64,000 nucleotides of DNA from Mallotus nudiflorus (GCA_947683625.1 CANTUR010000049.1:8968501-9032500); one strand, 5' to 3'. Positions 35,087 to 48,103 are shown, counted from the stretch's first letter. Notes: generated from the letters alone by a model not told the origin. Numbers and translations: made by a program.

Positions 35087-36580
35087 TGAAAAGAGTCCTA
35101 GAGGGGGGGTGAGTAGGACTATCAAATAAAAATGAGAAATTAAAAGAATTCTTTACAAGAATTAAATAGAAATTGAGAAGGAAGAATGAAGAACATAAAG
35201 ATTTAAGGAGTTCGAATTCAAAAATAATCCTACGTATCCACCTAACTTATCCCTAAGTTAGGATTTTTAATCACCTACAATCTTATTCACAAGATTGAGA
35301 CTATAAAAGAGTTTTATGGCTCAATCTTATAACCTTACAACATGAGTTTTCAAGGCTCACTCAAAAAACCAAAACCCAAGTGTTTCAATGGACAACACTT
35401 AAATCAATTCCTTTAGAAATAAATCTCACTTCCCTTCTAATCTAACCCAAGATTTAAGATGAAGAGAAATCCTATTTCTAACATACACCCGACTCTCACA
35501 AGAGTTATACAAACAAAGAATTGTTTAAGAGAATTTGATAGCTCAATGAAAGCTTAAGAAATAATGAATGATAAGTAAGTTTCTTAACTTCCATTCAGCT
35601 CTAGAGGTATTTATACTAAAAAATATAGCTGTTGGAGGTGGAAATGATGTGTCCAATGTCTATATTTTGAATTATTGAGACTGATGCTGTCAGACAGCTA
35701 TTAATGTATTGAAACCATAATTGGCTCCTTAAGACGTTTGAATTTTCCTATACTTTCTTCACAAAAGCTATAGATATTTGAATTATATTTCCATATCAAT
35801 TTAAATCACCTAAATTGGACTTCTTTAACTTAAGATATGTCCAAAATACTAAGGATTTTGCAATCTATAATGCAAACTACAGTTAAACAGCTATACCCAA
35901 ATTGAAGTCGTGATTTGCTCCTGAAGAAATTTGAATTTAGCCATAATTTCTTCATAAAATCTGTAGATATTTGAATTATATTTCCATATCATTTTGAATC
36001 ACCTAAATTTAACTTCTGTAACTCAGGATATGTCCAAATTACTAAGGGTTATGCAATCTAAAATGCATAATACTGTCAGACATCTATACAGAAGTTGAAG
36101 CCGTGATCTGCTCCTGAAGAAATTTTAATTTGCCCATATTTTCTTCATGAAAGTTTTAGATATTTTACTTATATTTTCATATCATTTTTAATCACCTTAA
36201 TTGGAATTTTTTAACTCAAGATAGGTCCAAAATACTAAGAGATATGTAGTCTGAGATGGCAGACGTATATCTGGATTTCAATTCGAAATTTGCCTAACAA
36301 AATAAACTTGGATTTTGAAAAATAAGTCTAATTAAGAAAGCTCAAGATGTCTACTTCAAATTTTAAGAATCTCATTTTCTCATTTAAGAGCTCTAAATAT
36401 GTCAATAGCCTTCTTGAATCTTAGAGGTTCAATTTGCCCGAAAAGTCACTATTTATCCAAAAGTGTATATGCTTGGTATATGTATGGTATATAATTCCCT
36501 ACACACTTAATTGAAATTATTAGTATAAAAATTTTTTTTCAAAGTCAAAATTTGGAGTTTGGTCATGTAAATGGTCAACA
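35087..36580 (-). mobile_element. Solo LTR of a SIRE/Maximus-type copia, with TSD TGTAT
   Basis: Minus strand TGTTGACCAT...GACTCTTTTCA, 1494 bp. It is flanked by identical TGTAT at 35082-35086 and 36581-36585, and both flanks belong to the Athila-like 1 LTR. The GTCCTAGAGGGGGGGTGA block near its end is shared in form with the copia 1 LTR (42586). A minus-strand TATAAATA lies at 35615-35608. No internal sequence is present, so recombination between two LTRs removed it. Confidence 0.9.
35630..36290 (-). repeat. 193-bp tandem repeat in the solo LTR
   Basis: About three and a third copies. The marker GCTCCT occurs at 35724, 35917 and 36110, exactly 193 bp apart each time, with CTTCA.AAA..T.TAGATATTT following. 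The region lies on the U5 side of, or at, the TATA box. Confidence 0.85.
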
Positions 36581-37868
36581 TGTATTAACTGAACAAATAC
36601 TTAGATGGATAAGCTAAAATAAAAGAAAATATTAAATGTTCTAATTATTCTGAAATAACTAAAAATTACTGCTTACTCTAATTAAACTAAAAGTATTAAA
36701 ATAGTTTAGGTAATGTATATTATAATTACAATTGAGAATTAATTAAGAATTATATTTATTAACAAACACATAAATACATGAAATGATTGGAGAATTTAGC
36801 CAACAATCCTTAAAAGCAATTCTCATTTTCAATTAAGAGTATTTTCATTTAGAGGCTACAAGTACTTTCATAACATTGCAAAAACAAACAAAAATCATTA
36901 AGTTCCATGCCAATTCTTAAATCCTTTAAAGTGAATTTCTTGTCTCCAAGTACTTTTCTAATCTTTAAATAAATTTAATTCCTTTTCCACCAAATACCTC
37001 AATTCTCATTATAAATGTTTAATTAATAATTTATATATGATAATCAAACATACATAACACATTCCAAAACTTAATTGAATTTAAATCATTCATGAATTAT
37101 AAAAGAAAAAAATGTAGTTCTTATATTAATTCATCATTGTAATTGTAATAATAAAGACTTAGCCAAAATACATAGTATTCAAAATTAAATAACAACAAGG
37201 ATGTAAATAAAACATCAAGCAACTAAATAAAGAAAAGAGAAAAAGATTGTGATTGATAAACTCTTCAACACTCTAGGAAGTTACTTGATAATGAAATGAT
37301 CTTGATATCTTCCTTGAACCTTTGGCTTTGTCTTTTAAAATACTTAATGCTTTTATAATAAAGTTTACAATTGATACTAATATTTCTAAGTAATAACTAA
37401 ATGTTCTTCATTTCCTAAAACAGAGCCAAACTGATGTATTTGTAGGCTTCCCCTCATTCCAACTCGTACTTCCTTTAAATAGATGTAATGAAATGTGAAA
37501 AGGTATGTTAAAAAGACATGAATGGCAAGTTGGCATGACTATGTAGAGTCTAGTAACTCGACACCCATGTTTTTGTACCGACTCAACACTATTGTGTGGA
37601 CTCAGTGTAGAGTCTCTTTTGTTATGACTCGACACATAAGTGCTGAGTTAGCACACACCACTTCTCCTTTGTCTTAACCTTAGTCCATAACATTCAAATG
37701 CACTTCAACTTATGGATTAAACTTAAAGAGGACCTAAAAACATAAAATTGAAATGAGAATAACAAAAATATGAATAATCATACAATAATGGAAACAAACA
37801 TAAGCAAAAACTAAGAAAAGATAAGCATAAACATACTAAAGAACTATGCTAATTTGCATTATAACACA

Positions 37869-38640
37869 TACCTCTAAATTATATTTCATCAAGTAGTTTA
37901 CCATTCTCATATTTGTTGAGGTTGGTTATAGTACTCATTGGAGTTTTGCTTGTCTTAGCTCTATCCATGTCAAACTTCTTAAGAATGTCTCTTGCATATT
38001 TGGTTTGGTTGATGAAGATCTTATCTTTGTATTGCTTGATTTATAGTCCAAGAAAAAATTTAACCTCATCCATCATAGTCATTTTCAAATTCTCCTTGCA
38101 TTAACTTAGAAAATTCCTCACACAAGTAATGGTTAGTAGCACCAAAACTATCAACTTTTTAATAAATCATGTTTTGATCTCTTTATGAAAAGAGTTGTGT
38201 CAACTTTTTATTGAGAAAAACCTTTTTCTAAAAATCAATGTTTCTTACCAAGCCCTTAGACTTTATTTCAATCCATTTACAATGCTTTTAAAAGTTTAAA
38301 CAAAAGATTAGAAAAATGAAAACTATCAAAACTTAGAGGTTGTTCAACATACACCTCCTCTTCAATGAAACCATTTGAAAATGCACTTTTAACATTCATT
38401 TGATAAATTTTGAAATCCATGAATGATGCAAATGTAGGTAGAATTCTAATAGCTTCTAACCTTGCAATAAGGGAAAAGGTTTCATTATAATCAATGCCTT
38501 CCTCTTGATTCTGACCTTTAGCTACTAGTCTAGCTTTGTTCCTAGTTATGAAACCTTGTTCATTCATCATATTTCTAAACACCCATTTGGTGCCTATAAT
38601 AGGATGATGTTTATGTCTAGGAACTAAGGTTCAAACCTTG
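37869..38640 (-). pseudogene. Copia 1 reverse transcriptase
   Basis: Open at 38582-38277: ARLVAKGQNQEEGIDYNETF, then FKIYQMNVKSAFSNGFIEEE and VYVEQP. The position normally held by the first catalytic Asp (QMDVKSAF) is Asn, a G-to-A change. The rest is frame-shifted and continues to the region with KDKIFINQTKYARDILKKF near 38040-37960, ending where Athila-like 1 begins. RNase H is absent. Confidence 0.75.
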
Positions 38641-39870
38641 TTTCTCTCAAATTAATTTAACTCTTTTTACATAGCAAGGACCCAAAATTCATCACTCAAT
38701 GCATCATCAAGATTTTTTTGTTCAATTTAAGAAATGAAGGCTAGATTAATAATAGATTTAATTTTAGATCTAATAGTTACCCCTTTTTTAGTGTCATCTA
38801 TGATGAGGTCTTGAGGATAAGCTTTCTTAATTTGCCAATCCTTTGGAAGAAAATTCTTTATTAGATTAAGGTATCTCCTCATCATCCTAATTTGTAGGAT
38901 CTTTTAGCTCCAAAGGTTTCCTAGCATTTTCTTCTTTAGTGTTTACATCCACATGCTCATCTATAAAATCATTAACACTACAAACATCCTTTCTAGGATT
39001 AACTGAGTTTGATTCATCAAATACAACATACATTAACTCTTCAATTACTAGAGTTCTTTTATTAAAGACTCTATATTCTTTACTAGAGGTGGCATAGCCT
39101 AGGAAAATTCCTTCATCGGCTTTAAAGTCAAATTTCCTAAGATTATCCTTAGTGTTTAATATAAAGCACTTGCATCCAAATACTTTTAAATATGAGATTT
39201 TGGGTTTTCTATTGTTCTATAGCTCATAAGAAGTTGTATTTAAAATTGGTGTTTTGAAACTCTATTTGAAATATAACAAGACATATTAAAGCCCAAAAGT
39301 ATAGAGGTAAATTATACTTATGAAGCATTGTTTTAGCCATTTCCACTAGAATTTTTTTTTTCCTTTCAACTACCCTATTTTGTTAAGGAGTTTTAGGAGA
39401 TGAAAATATATATGAAATACCATTTTCATTATAAAAGTTTTTAAAGAATTCATTTTCAAATTTGGCTCCATAATCACTTTTAATGGATGAAATACAAAAT
39501 CCTTTTTCTTTTTAAACTCTTTTTGAAAAATTTCAAAAGCTTTAAATGCATCATTCTTATGAGCAAGAAAACACACTCAGGTGTATCTAAAGTAATCATT
39601 AACCAATACATAAACATAGTGCATGCCATTGAGACTAGTAACTCTAGTTGGTTCAAACAAATCCATATGCATAAGTTTAAGTGGCCTAGAGGTTGACACT
39701 ACATTCTTAAGCTTAAATAAAGACTTGGATTGTTTTCCCTTTTGACAAGCATCACAAGGTTTATCTTTAGAGAATTCAAACTTGGGTAAACCAATCACAA
39801 GTTTATATTTATAAATATCACTCAACAACTCAAAATTTGCATGTGTCAAGAGAAATAGACATTAAGCATT
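38640..39870 (-). pseudogene. Copia 1 integrase
   Basis: The open frame 39849-39577 holds the GAG-pre-integrase and zinc-binding region (THANFELLSDIYKYKLVIGLP, then CDACQKGKQSKS) and LMHMDLFEPTRVTSLNGMHY, with the first catalytic Asp of the core in HMDLF. The following piece is frame-shifted (39576-39370 and downstream), and 38640-39300 has frequent stops. Function if intact: cDNA integration. Confidence 0.75.
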
Positions 39871-40786
39871 TTATGTCTTTGTTATCAATTTTATTCAGAT
39901 CAATAATATAAACATTTTTTGTTCTTTCACCACTAAAAATTTCTTTATCATTATCAAAACTACTAATAAAGAAATTTCTAGAAGTCACTTTATTTCCATG
40001 TCATCTAATTAATTGATACTAAGTAAATTATGCTTAAGACCATCTACAAGCAACATATGATGTATAGATAAGGATTGAGGATTACCGATTTCTCTAATGC
40101 CTACAATTCTTCTTTTGGCATTGTCTCTAAATGTGACATGTCTTCCACCCTTATCATTAAGCTTGTTGAATTATTTCTTATTTCCCGTCATATGTCTTGA
40201 ACATCCACTATCGAGATACCATTTATTCTTTACTTTTATGGACTTTAATCACACCTACATAGCATAATTTAAACATCCTTTTCAACCCAAACCTCAATTG
40301 GTCTAGGTTTATTAGTTTCAAAATAATCTGAAGGTAGCAATTGCAAATGTAGTTTGCGATAAAAGCATACATTGCTAGAGTGACCTTTGGTCATGCAATA
40401 TAAACATTTAATAATGGAAAATTTATTTCTTTTAGTAGGATATGATTTCCTAATATATGAAGCATGCCTTTTATGTTGTGATTGTGTGTTCCTTCTAAAA
40501 TTATTTTGAGTCATAGTGTGAGACATACATTGACAATGGTAATCTGTATTTTGATAAGTTTGTGTAACATATTTAGGAGTGTTGTGTCTAGTGTACATAT
40601 ATGCATGTTTGGGTTATGGTTGTCTAACATGTGTTTTAACTCTTTATGCCAATGGAGGTTCAGTCTTATGAGACTTTCCTTTATCATTTGACACATGGGA
40701 ATTTTTAGCTTTGAAAGCTTGAGTTTCATTTGGTTTGGAGGTAAAAGGAGTAGAATCATGTGAGGCTTTAACAAAATTAATATGTG

Positions 40787-40811
40787 ATGATGATGATGAT
40801 GATGATGATGA
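40787..40811. repeat. (GAT)n microsatellite in copia 1 gag
   Basis: Eight GAT units, encoding a Ser run on the minus strand. Confidence 0.9.
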
Positions 40812-42067
40812 AGGCATTCCATTTTTATGTCCAATTTCATGGGTATCTCCATGAAATTTTTAAGAATAAAAAAGACTATCTAAAGTTTCTTTTCCTATTT
40901 TGAATTTAGTAATGGAATTCTTTAATTCTAAAACCTCTTTAGAAAGATTATGATTTTCATGACTTGATTTTTTAAGTTAATCTTCTAAGGAATTAGAAGA
41001 TTTTGCATCCTTAACAAGTTTTTTATTTGATTCAACAAGTTTAGCAAAATCATTTTTTAATCTATTAAATTCCTTAGTTAAGCTAGATAGCTCATGCCTG
41101 GAAAGCTTCTTCTTAGAAATCAAGCTTTTGTATTTAACTAATAATTTGCTTATAATAGAGGTCTCATAATCATCATCATCATCACAATAATAATCACAAT
41201 CATCAAAGGTAGAATAACAAATAGATGGTACCTATTTTTCATTTTCAAGAGCCATGAAGTAATGGTTGGCCATTTCTTGTTGTTCCTCTTCCTTTTCAGA
41301 TTCAGAGGAGTCATCCCAAGTAGCTTTGAAAGCCTTTCTTTTCTCCTTTGCTCTTTTGTTCTTGAATTTGATTTTCGGGCACTCACTTTGAATGTGACTT
41401 GGTTTCTTGCATTCATAGCAAGTAACTTCTTTAGTTTTCTTCTTACCTTCCCTTTCATACTTCTTGTTAAAGTCTCTTATTCTTGAGAAATTTTTCTTTC
41501 TCAAAAACTTCTTGAAGTTCCTAGTGAGCATGGCAATATCACTATCTTTATCACTAAAATCTTTAATATTTTCATCTTCACTTTCTTCTTGTGAAACCTT
41601 TGATGCTATGCTCTTTTTCTTCTCTTCTTTTTCTTCTTACTCTTCACTTCTTTACTTAATTGTGAGCTCATATGTTAAGAGCCTACCAATAAGCATATCA
41701 ATTAAAAGAGTAAGGAGATCTTGAGCTTCCTCAATTGAGGTAACTAAAGATTCCCAATCTTTCTTAGGTATAATTCTTAGAATCTTGTTATTTAACTCTT
41801 CTTTGGGGAAATTTTTTCCAAATTTCTAGAGGATTATGAGGATAACACAAGATGGTTTGTCATCTCCATGATTGATTCTTGAGGCTTCATTTTGAAGAGT
41901 TCATATTCATACATATGAAGTTGAACATTTTTGCTTCTTACTTATACATTGCCTTTATAATGGTTCTTCAAGGTCTCATACATTTCCTTAGCCAAAATGC
42001 AATGTTGAAGCTTGCCTCCTTTTTCTCTAATCATAGGAGAGAGTAGAGTGATCATAGCTTTTTTATT

Positions 42068-42304
42068 TAGGATAATTATTGTGTCCCCTTATGTTTTAAC
42101 CTATTACACTACTTCATCCCTAACATTTGAAAAAATATCTATTCATCCTTGACATTTGCAATAGTTAATACTCATTAGTCCTTCTTTAGAGATGAAATAA
42201 TACACAATTTTACAAATTTCTAGGATGAATAAAATTTTTTTTAAATGTCAAGGATAAAGTAGTGTAATAAGCCAAAACATAGGGGCACATAGTAATTATC
42301 CTTT
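42068..42304. mobile_element. MITE with ~66-bp TIRs in copia 1 gag, TSD CTTTTTTATT
   Basis: Left arm TAGGATAATTA.TGTGTCCCC.TATG and right arm CATAGGGGCACATAGTAATTATCCTTT are inverted copies with few mismatches over about 66 bp. CTTTTTTATT flanks both sides (42058-42067 and 42305-42314). A 9-10-bp duplication suggests the Mutator superfamily. It is non-coding, 237 bp long and inserted after the copia. Confidence 0.8.
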
Positions 42305-42567
42305 CTTTTTTATTAGTTTTCTTCCTTTTGATCATTACTCTAATCACTTCTTGAAAGAGTAGTTTTTACACCATCAATGATAGTTTTTAGTGGTTGCCAA
42401 CCTTTAAGAACAACTTCCTAAAGTCTAATGGAATCACAATCCAGATATAGCTCCATTTTGAACTTTCAATGAGGATAGTCACTACCATTAAAAAATGGTT
42501 TAAATGAAGAAACATTTTGTAGTTCACTCCCCATGATCTTGTATTCTAGTAATTAAGTTCCTAGAAT

Positions 42568-42583
42568 CCAAGATCCAATACTA
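42568..42583 (-). other. PBS of copia 1
   Basis: Minus strand TAGTATTGGATCTTGG resembles TGGTATCAGAGC, the site for initiator tRNA-Met used by this group, two bases from the LTR. Confidence 0.6.
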
Positions 42584-42585
42584 AT

Positions 42586-43590
42586 TGAAAGTGCCTTAGA
42601 GGGGGGTGAATAAGGCTAATGAGGATTTTAAAAAATTGAAAGGAAATTAAATAAGAATGAGTAAAGAATAAGAACACAAGCAATTAAAGAGTTTGGATTC
42701 TTAACAATCCTATATCTCTACCAAACTTTCCTAAGTTAGGATTTTTTAACACCTCAATCTATTTTTTTAATTTGATTTTACAACTTGAGTTTTTGGCTCA
42801 ACTCAAACCTTACAAATAAGTGTTTCAAGGCTCACTTTTAAATCGAATTCCTAAATGTTTTGATGGATAAACACTTAAACTAAATCCTTTAGAATAGAAT
42901 CTCACTTCTTATTTTCTCAGATCCAGAAAATAGAAGAATAAGAATATCTATTCTAAACACTCATCAACTCTCCTCAAGAGTTAAATAAAATAATGAAATA
43001 TAATTGAGAACTTAATGAAGATTTTTTTTATTTAAAGAAGTATATGAGAGTATATTTATCTTTAATTAGGCTTTTTAGGTTGTTTATATAGATAAATAAC
43101 TTAAAATATGTCTGTTGAACCTAACTATGATGTCTCTAACATTTTCAAACATCATTTATATTTAATTTTACTTAAAGTTTCCAGGATACTGATAACGGTC
43201 GTGACCAATGGAATATAGCTATTAAATTCAAAAGATAACTGTTGAATCTGAAATGTAAATTGCTCACGAGCTGCTCACAATCATGATGGCAGACCATGAG
43301 TGACTTTGAAACTTCACTAGCTGAGATGCTTATTGATCACAATCAAAAGAGGCTCATGACTTTAACTCATGACTTAGTCACAGGCATCTCACAATCATGA
43401 GGATAAACTGTGAAGGGCTTTAAATTCTTATTCATTGAAAGCCCTTTTGAAGCTTGAACTTATGATTATTTATCATGATGGGGACTATAACTCATGACTA
43501 TAGCATTCACACTTAATAAACAATATTAGTTTAATTAAATTATTTGTCAAAGATTAAAATAAAAGAGATTAAAACCACCTAAAGTCAACA
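42586..43590 (-). mobile_element. 5' LTR of copia 1 (1.0 kb)
   Basis: Minus strand TGTTGACTTTAGG...GGCACTTTCA, adjoining the PBS. A TATA-type CTATATAAAC is present at 43089-43080. It differs strongly in its centre from the solo LTR at 35087, so they are related families rather than a pair. Confidence 0.75.
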
Positions 43591-43739
43591 TATGGCTCTT
43601 TCCATCTTTTTCTTATGCATACGATCCTGAATGAATGACATCATGTAAAAATAAAAAAAATAAAGAAATTAAAACACAAAAATCAATGAAAAACAAAAGA
43701 AAAATAAATGAAAAGTTTAAAAGATGTTGGGTTACCTAC

Positions 43740-45080
43740 TAACGAATGCTAGTTTAAGGTTATTTAGCTCAACTATGGTAGCAATGTTGTCATTCCAAGT
43801 TAATAAGTGTGTAAGAGACACTCTTAAAGCTTGCTTCCTTTGAATGGTAAGGCTTCAAATATTGCCCATTGACTTTGAAGGTTTCATTATCCTTAGTTAA
43901 AAGTTCAACTGCTCTATGAGAAAAAAGTTGTTTAATTTTAAAAGGACCAGACCATCTTGACTTGAGTTTTATAAAAAGAACTTCAATCTTAAGTTGAAGA
44001 GAAGCATTAAATCCCTTTCCTTAAGTTCCTTTTTCTGCAAATGCTTGTCATGCCACCTTTTAGTTCTCTTATTATATATTTTGGCATTCTCATATGCATC
44101 CATCCTGAATTCTTCAAGTTCATTTAATTAGAGAAGTCTCTTTGTACTAGCTTTAGCTAAATCAAAGTTGAGGAACCTTATAGCCTAAAATGCTATAGGT
44201 TATAGCTCGACAGGGAGATGACATGGCTTCCCAAAGACTATATGAAAAGGTAAAGTCCCAATAGGAGCCTTGAAAGTTGTTATGTATGCCCAAAGTGCAT
44301 CATCCAAACATGTAGACCAATCCTTACGTGAAGCATTGACTGTCTTTTCTAGTATGCTCTTAAAATCTCTATTTGAAATATCCACTTGTTCACTTGTTTA
44401 AGGATGATATGGTGTAGCCACTTTATGCTTGACTCTATACTTTGCAAAAAGGCTTTCAATTTTGCAATCGCAAAAGTGAGAACTATTATCACTTATGATA
44501 GCTTTAGGAGTGCCAAAGTGAGTGAAAAGGTTCTTTTGAAGGAACTTGGTGAATACTTTTACATCATTGGTTTGTAAGGCAATTGCTTCAACTCACTTAA
44601 AGACATAGTCAACTCTAACCAAGATGTATTTATTTCCAAAAGAACTTGGAAATGGACCCATAAAATCAATCCCCCATACATCAAATAGCTCAATCTCCAT
44701 GATATTAGTGAGGGGCATCTCATTCGTTCTACTAATATTTCCTTTCCTTTGACAATGAACACATCGAAGCACAAAATCTCTAGCATCTTTAAAAATAGAT
44801 GGCCAATAAAAACCACTTTAAAGTACCCTTTGTTATTGTCTTTATTGAACTTACATGTCCTGCACACTCAAGTGCATGATAATGAGTAAGAATTTACAGA
44901 GTTTCTTCTTCTGGGACACATCTTTTTATCAGACCATCTCCATATCTTTTATAAAAATAAGGTTCATCCTATAAATATTGTTTCACATCCCAAAATAATT
45001 TCTTCTTTTGATGGTAGTCTAGATTAAGGGGAAGAACTCCACATGCTAAGTAATTGACTAAATCAACATACCACGGTATG
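43740..45080 (-). pseudogene. Athila-like 2 integrase
   Basis: The zinc-binding part near 44870 and the core are in broken frames: WGIDFMGPFPSSFGNKYI and AIISDNSSHF (44690-44450), then the open frame 44385-44200 with WSTCLDDALWAYITTFKAP and PFHIVFGKPCHLPVEL. The latter is the typical end of an Athila integrase core. At least four stops are visible. Confidence 0.8.
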
Positions 45081-45085
45081 ATTTC

Positions 45086-46260
45086 TTATGCTTTCATAAG
45101 TTGCTCACCTAAGAGATCATCAACAATTGGGAGAGAATCTGAAGCATGGAATTGTTTAAGGGGAGAAAGGTGATCCGCCACTAAATTTTCTATTCCCTTA
45201 CAATCTCTAATCTCTAAACTAAACTCTTGAAAAATTAGGATCCATCGAATGAGCCTTGGTTTAATATCCTTCTTTGTTAAAAGGTACTTGAGAGCTAAAT
45301 AATCAATGTAAACAATAACTTTGCTACCAACTAGATAGGAGCATAACTTGTCCATTTCATGCACAACTGCCAATAACTCCTTTTTAGCTATTGTATAGTT
45401 GATTTGAGCTTCATCAAGTGTATGAATTATGTAATAAATTGCATAAGCTTATTTATCCTTTCATTGCCCCAACACAATTCCTATAGTGTAGTCACTAGCA
45501 TTGTACATGATCTTGAATGGAAGACTTTAATCCAATGGTTGCAATATGGGTGCTGTGATTAAGGCCTCCTTTAACATGTAAAAAGCATTTAAGCACTCCT
45601 TATTAAACTCAAAGGTAACATCTTTAGAAAGCAAGTTAGTTAAGGGTTTAGCAATCTTCAAAAAATCTTTGATAAAGCAACAATAAAGCCTAGCATGACT
45701 AAGGAAACTCCTTATTCCTTTTATGGAGGTAGGTAGTGAAGTTTTTTTTATCACTTCAATCTTGGCTTTGTCAATTTCAAGTACATTTTTGGACATAATA
45801 TGTCTGAGCACCACTCCTCTTATCACTATAAAGTGACACTTCTCCCAATTAAGCACAAGGTTTATTTTCTCATAATGTTGTAACACTTTAGAAAGGTTGT
45901 CTAAACATACATTAAATGAAGATCCATAAACTAAAAAATCATCCATAAAAACCTCCATTACATCTTTAACAAAATAAAAAAAATTGACATCATGCATCTT
46001 TAAAAGGTAGCAAGTGCATTACACAACTTGAAAGGCATTCTCCTATATACATATGTTCCATAAGGGCATATGAGTATGGTTTTCTATTAGTCTTCAGGAT
46101 GAATAAGAATTTGAAAGAAATTGAAAAGCCATTTAAGTAGTAAAAGAATGAATGATTTGCTAACCTTTTTAAAAGTTTATCAATAAAGGACAAAGGAAAA
46201 TGATCTTTCCTAGTTGCTTTATTCAATTTCCTATAGTTTATGCACATGCGTCAACCCATG
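45086..46260 (-). pseudogene. Athila-like 2 reverse transcriptase and RNase H
   Basis: 46247-45990 has CINYRKLNKATRKDHFPLSF. 45997-45527 holds the catalytic FMDDFLVYGSSF and ends in EALITAPILQPLD. RNase H lies at 45373-45086, with VIVYIDYLALKYLLTKKDIKPRLIRWIL and KGIENLVADHLSPL. One frame change separates palm parts and another lies between RT and RNase H. Confidence 0.85.
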
Positions 46261-46749
46261 ATAGCCTGACTAAGAATCAACTCATTATTCTCATTCTTAA
46301 CCACTTTCATTCCACCTTTTTTAAGGACTAAATGGATCGGGCTTACCCAATCACTATCTGAAATAAGATAGATGATCCCTGCATCAAGCAATTTCATTAT
46401 TTATTTTTTTACCACCTCTTTTATGTTAGGATTCAATCTTCTTTGATTTTCAATAGAAGGCTTAGCACTGTATCCTATGCATGCAAATAAAGGGGCTAAT
46501 TCCCTTAAGGTCATTAATGGTGTAGCTTATAATCTTTCTATATGGTCTAACTCTCCTAAGTAATTATTCTACTTGTTCATCATTTAATTTAATATTCATA
46601 ATAATTGGATAAGTAGAATCTGAAGCAAGGAAAGCATACCTCAAAGATGAAGAAAGAACTTTTAATTCTACCTCAAGTGCACTTTTTTCTTTCAAGGTAT
46701 TAACATAACATATATTAGAATTTAAAGGCTTATGCCTAGTTGATTACCT

Positions 46750-47200
46750 TTTGTTTAGTGCAGGATTAGCATTGAGATAATGATTGAACATTACTACCTT
46801 TTGATTATTGTCATCTTCCTTTGCATTATGGACTAAGCACACTTTAAACAAATCTTGGGTTAGTTGTTGTTCAAAGGTTTCCTACACACAACTCTCTACT
46901 GCATTAACTTTAAAGCATGACCCCATTGTTGAGCTTTGCTTTGCCATTTTTAACACATCAAACTCCACTTTGTTGTCCCTAATTTTAAGCAAGATCTTTC
47001 CTCTTTTAACATTTATATTTGCACTAGCTATAACTAGGAAAGGACGTCCTAAAATTATTGGAATTTGTCAATCCTCTTCCATCTCTAAGATAATAAAATT
47101 ATCAGGCAGATAATAGTCTCCAACTTTAATGGGCACATCTTTAAAAATTCCATAAGGATAGATGATGGATCTATCTATGAGTTGTAGTGACACTGTTATT
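46750..47200 (-). pseudogene. Athila-like 2 protease
   Basis: Minus strand near 47110-47020: NFIILEMEED, then PIILGRPFLVIASA, the conserved protease end, followed by INVKRGKILLKI. One stop follows MEED. The coding strand is broken upstream. Confidence 0.7.
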
Positions 47201-48103
47201 GGTTGTGATTATCCTATGTTCAAATACCTGTAAAAAGAGAGAGGCATTATGCTCACACTTGTACTTAAATCATATAGAGACTTACCTATAAATTCATTCC
47301 TAATAGTATAGGGGATAGTGATACTCCCTAGAACCTTAAGCTTTTATGGAAGCTTATTTTGAATAACTATTGCATTCTTCATTGATGGGAATAATTTCAT
47401 GGTCTTACCACTTTCATTTGTGTGATAGGATGTCTTTGAGGAATTTGGAGTAGGCAAGCATCGTGTTGATTATGTACAAAAGTTGTATATTGAGCTTAAG
47501 TTGTTAGAATGACTTAATGAATTTTCAAATTGCTTGTCTAACTTTGACTTTTATTGCCTTTAAAGGAAAGTCAATAGTGGAGACTTGAGAGACATTTTCC
47601 TTCTTCTCCTCTTTCTTCTCTTCATTCAATTTAGTCCATTTTTTCTTCTTTTATTGATCTTGCACATCTTGACTTTTGATCTCAATCTTAGGTAATTGCT
47701 TTCCACTCCTAAGTGTAATTGCCCTTGCATGTTCACTAGGATTTTCTAGTTGACTAGGTAACATGCCACTTTGTCTTGGGCTTAAGGCCTGAGATATAAT
47801 TTGATTTTTTAATATCTTGTTTTGGGCAAAAAGTTATCCCATTTGAGATGTTAAATTCATAATTGCCTCCTCTTGGTTCTTTTGAATCTTCTCTTAATCT
47901 CTTATAAACTTTTCCATCATGGATTCTATATTAGCTTTGGTCTTATTTTGTTGATGGAGAATGTTGTTTTACTGAAATCTAGGTGGTGGTTGCTTGAATC
48001 CTCAATTAGTGTTTTGCTCCCCTCTTTAATTAAACCATGAAAAGTTTAGGTGATTACGCCATCCTGGATTATATATGTTGGAGTAAGGATTTATTTAACC
48101 TCT

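Larger units (their letters stand above)
30869..37868 (-). mobile_element. Athila-like Ty3/gypsy element 1 (left part missing)
   Basis: Minus strand order: 5' LTR (37868-34995, interrupted by a solo LTR), PBS, gag, protease, RT, RNase H. It stops at 30869 inside RNase H, where the Tat element 2 LTR ends, so integrase and the 3' LTR are not present here. Athila lineage is inferred from the gag pattern, the CCHC spacing and the PBS. Confidence 0.8.
34995..37868 (-). mobile_element. 5' LTR of Athila-like 1, interrupted
   Basis: Bounded on the + strand by TGATGTGGGTC (34995) and ...AACACA (37868). With the 1494-bp solo LTR and one 5-bp duplication removed, its length is about 1.4 kb. It stands inside the copia 1 RT, so Athila-like 1 inserted into that copia. 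The right-flank bases are TACCT; the matching left flank is not in view. Confidence 0.65.
40150..42560 (-). pseudogene. Copia 1 gag
   Basis: The region from 42560 leftwards holds the gag N-terminal part in decayed form, then at 41531-41232 the zinc knuckle CYECKKPSHIQSEC followed by a Lys/Glu-rich segment ending near EEEQQEMANHYFMALE. A Leu-rich coiled-coil-like region (about 41150-40900) and a Ser run (the GAT repeat) follow, then a second, knuckle-like CLYCMTKGHSSNVC (40417-40376). It is interrupted by a 237-bp MITE at 42068. Confidence 0.7.
37869..43590 (-). mobile_element. SIRE/Maximus-like Ty1/copia element 1 (3' part missing)
   Basis: Minus strand order: 5' LTR (43590-42586), PBS, gag with zinc knuckle, integrase, RT. 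It is cut inside RT at 37869 by Athila-like 1. Its own right end cuts Athila-like 2 at 43591. The PBS, the gag coiled-coil/knuckle layout and integrase before RT identify copia of the SIRE/Maximus group. Confidence 0.8.

Noticed and set aside
35087..43590. A single full-length copia with LTRs at 35087 and 42586
   Set aside because: The two LTRs differ in length and centre, and the left one has its own TSD within an Athila LTR.
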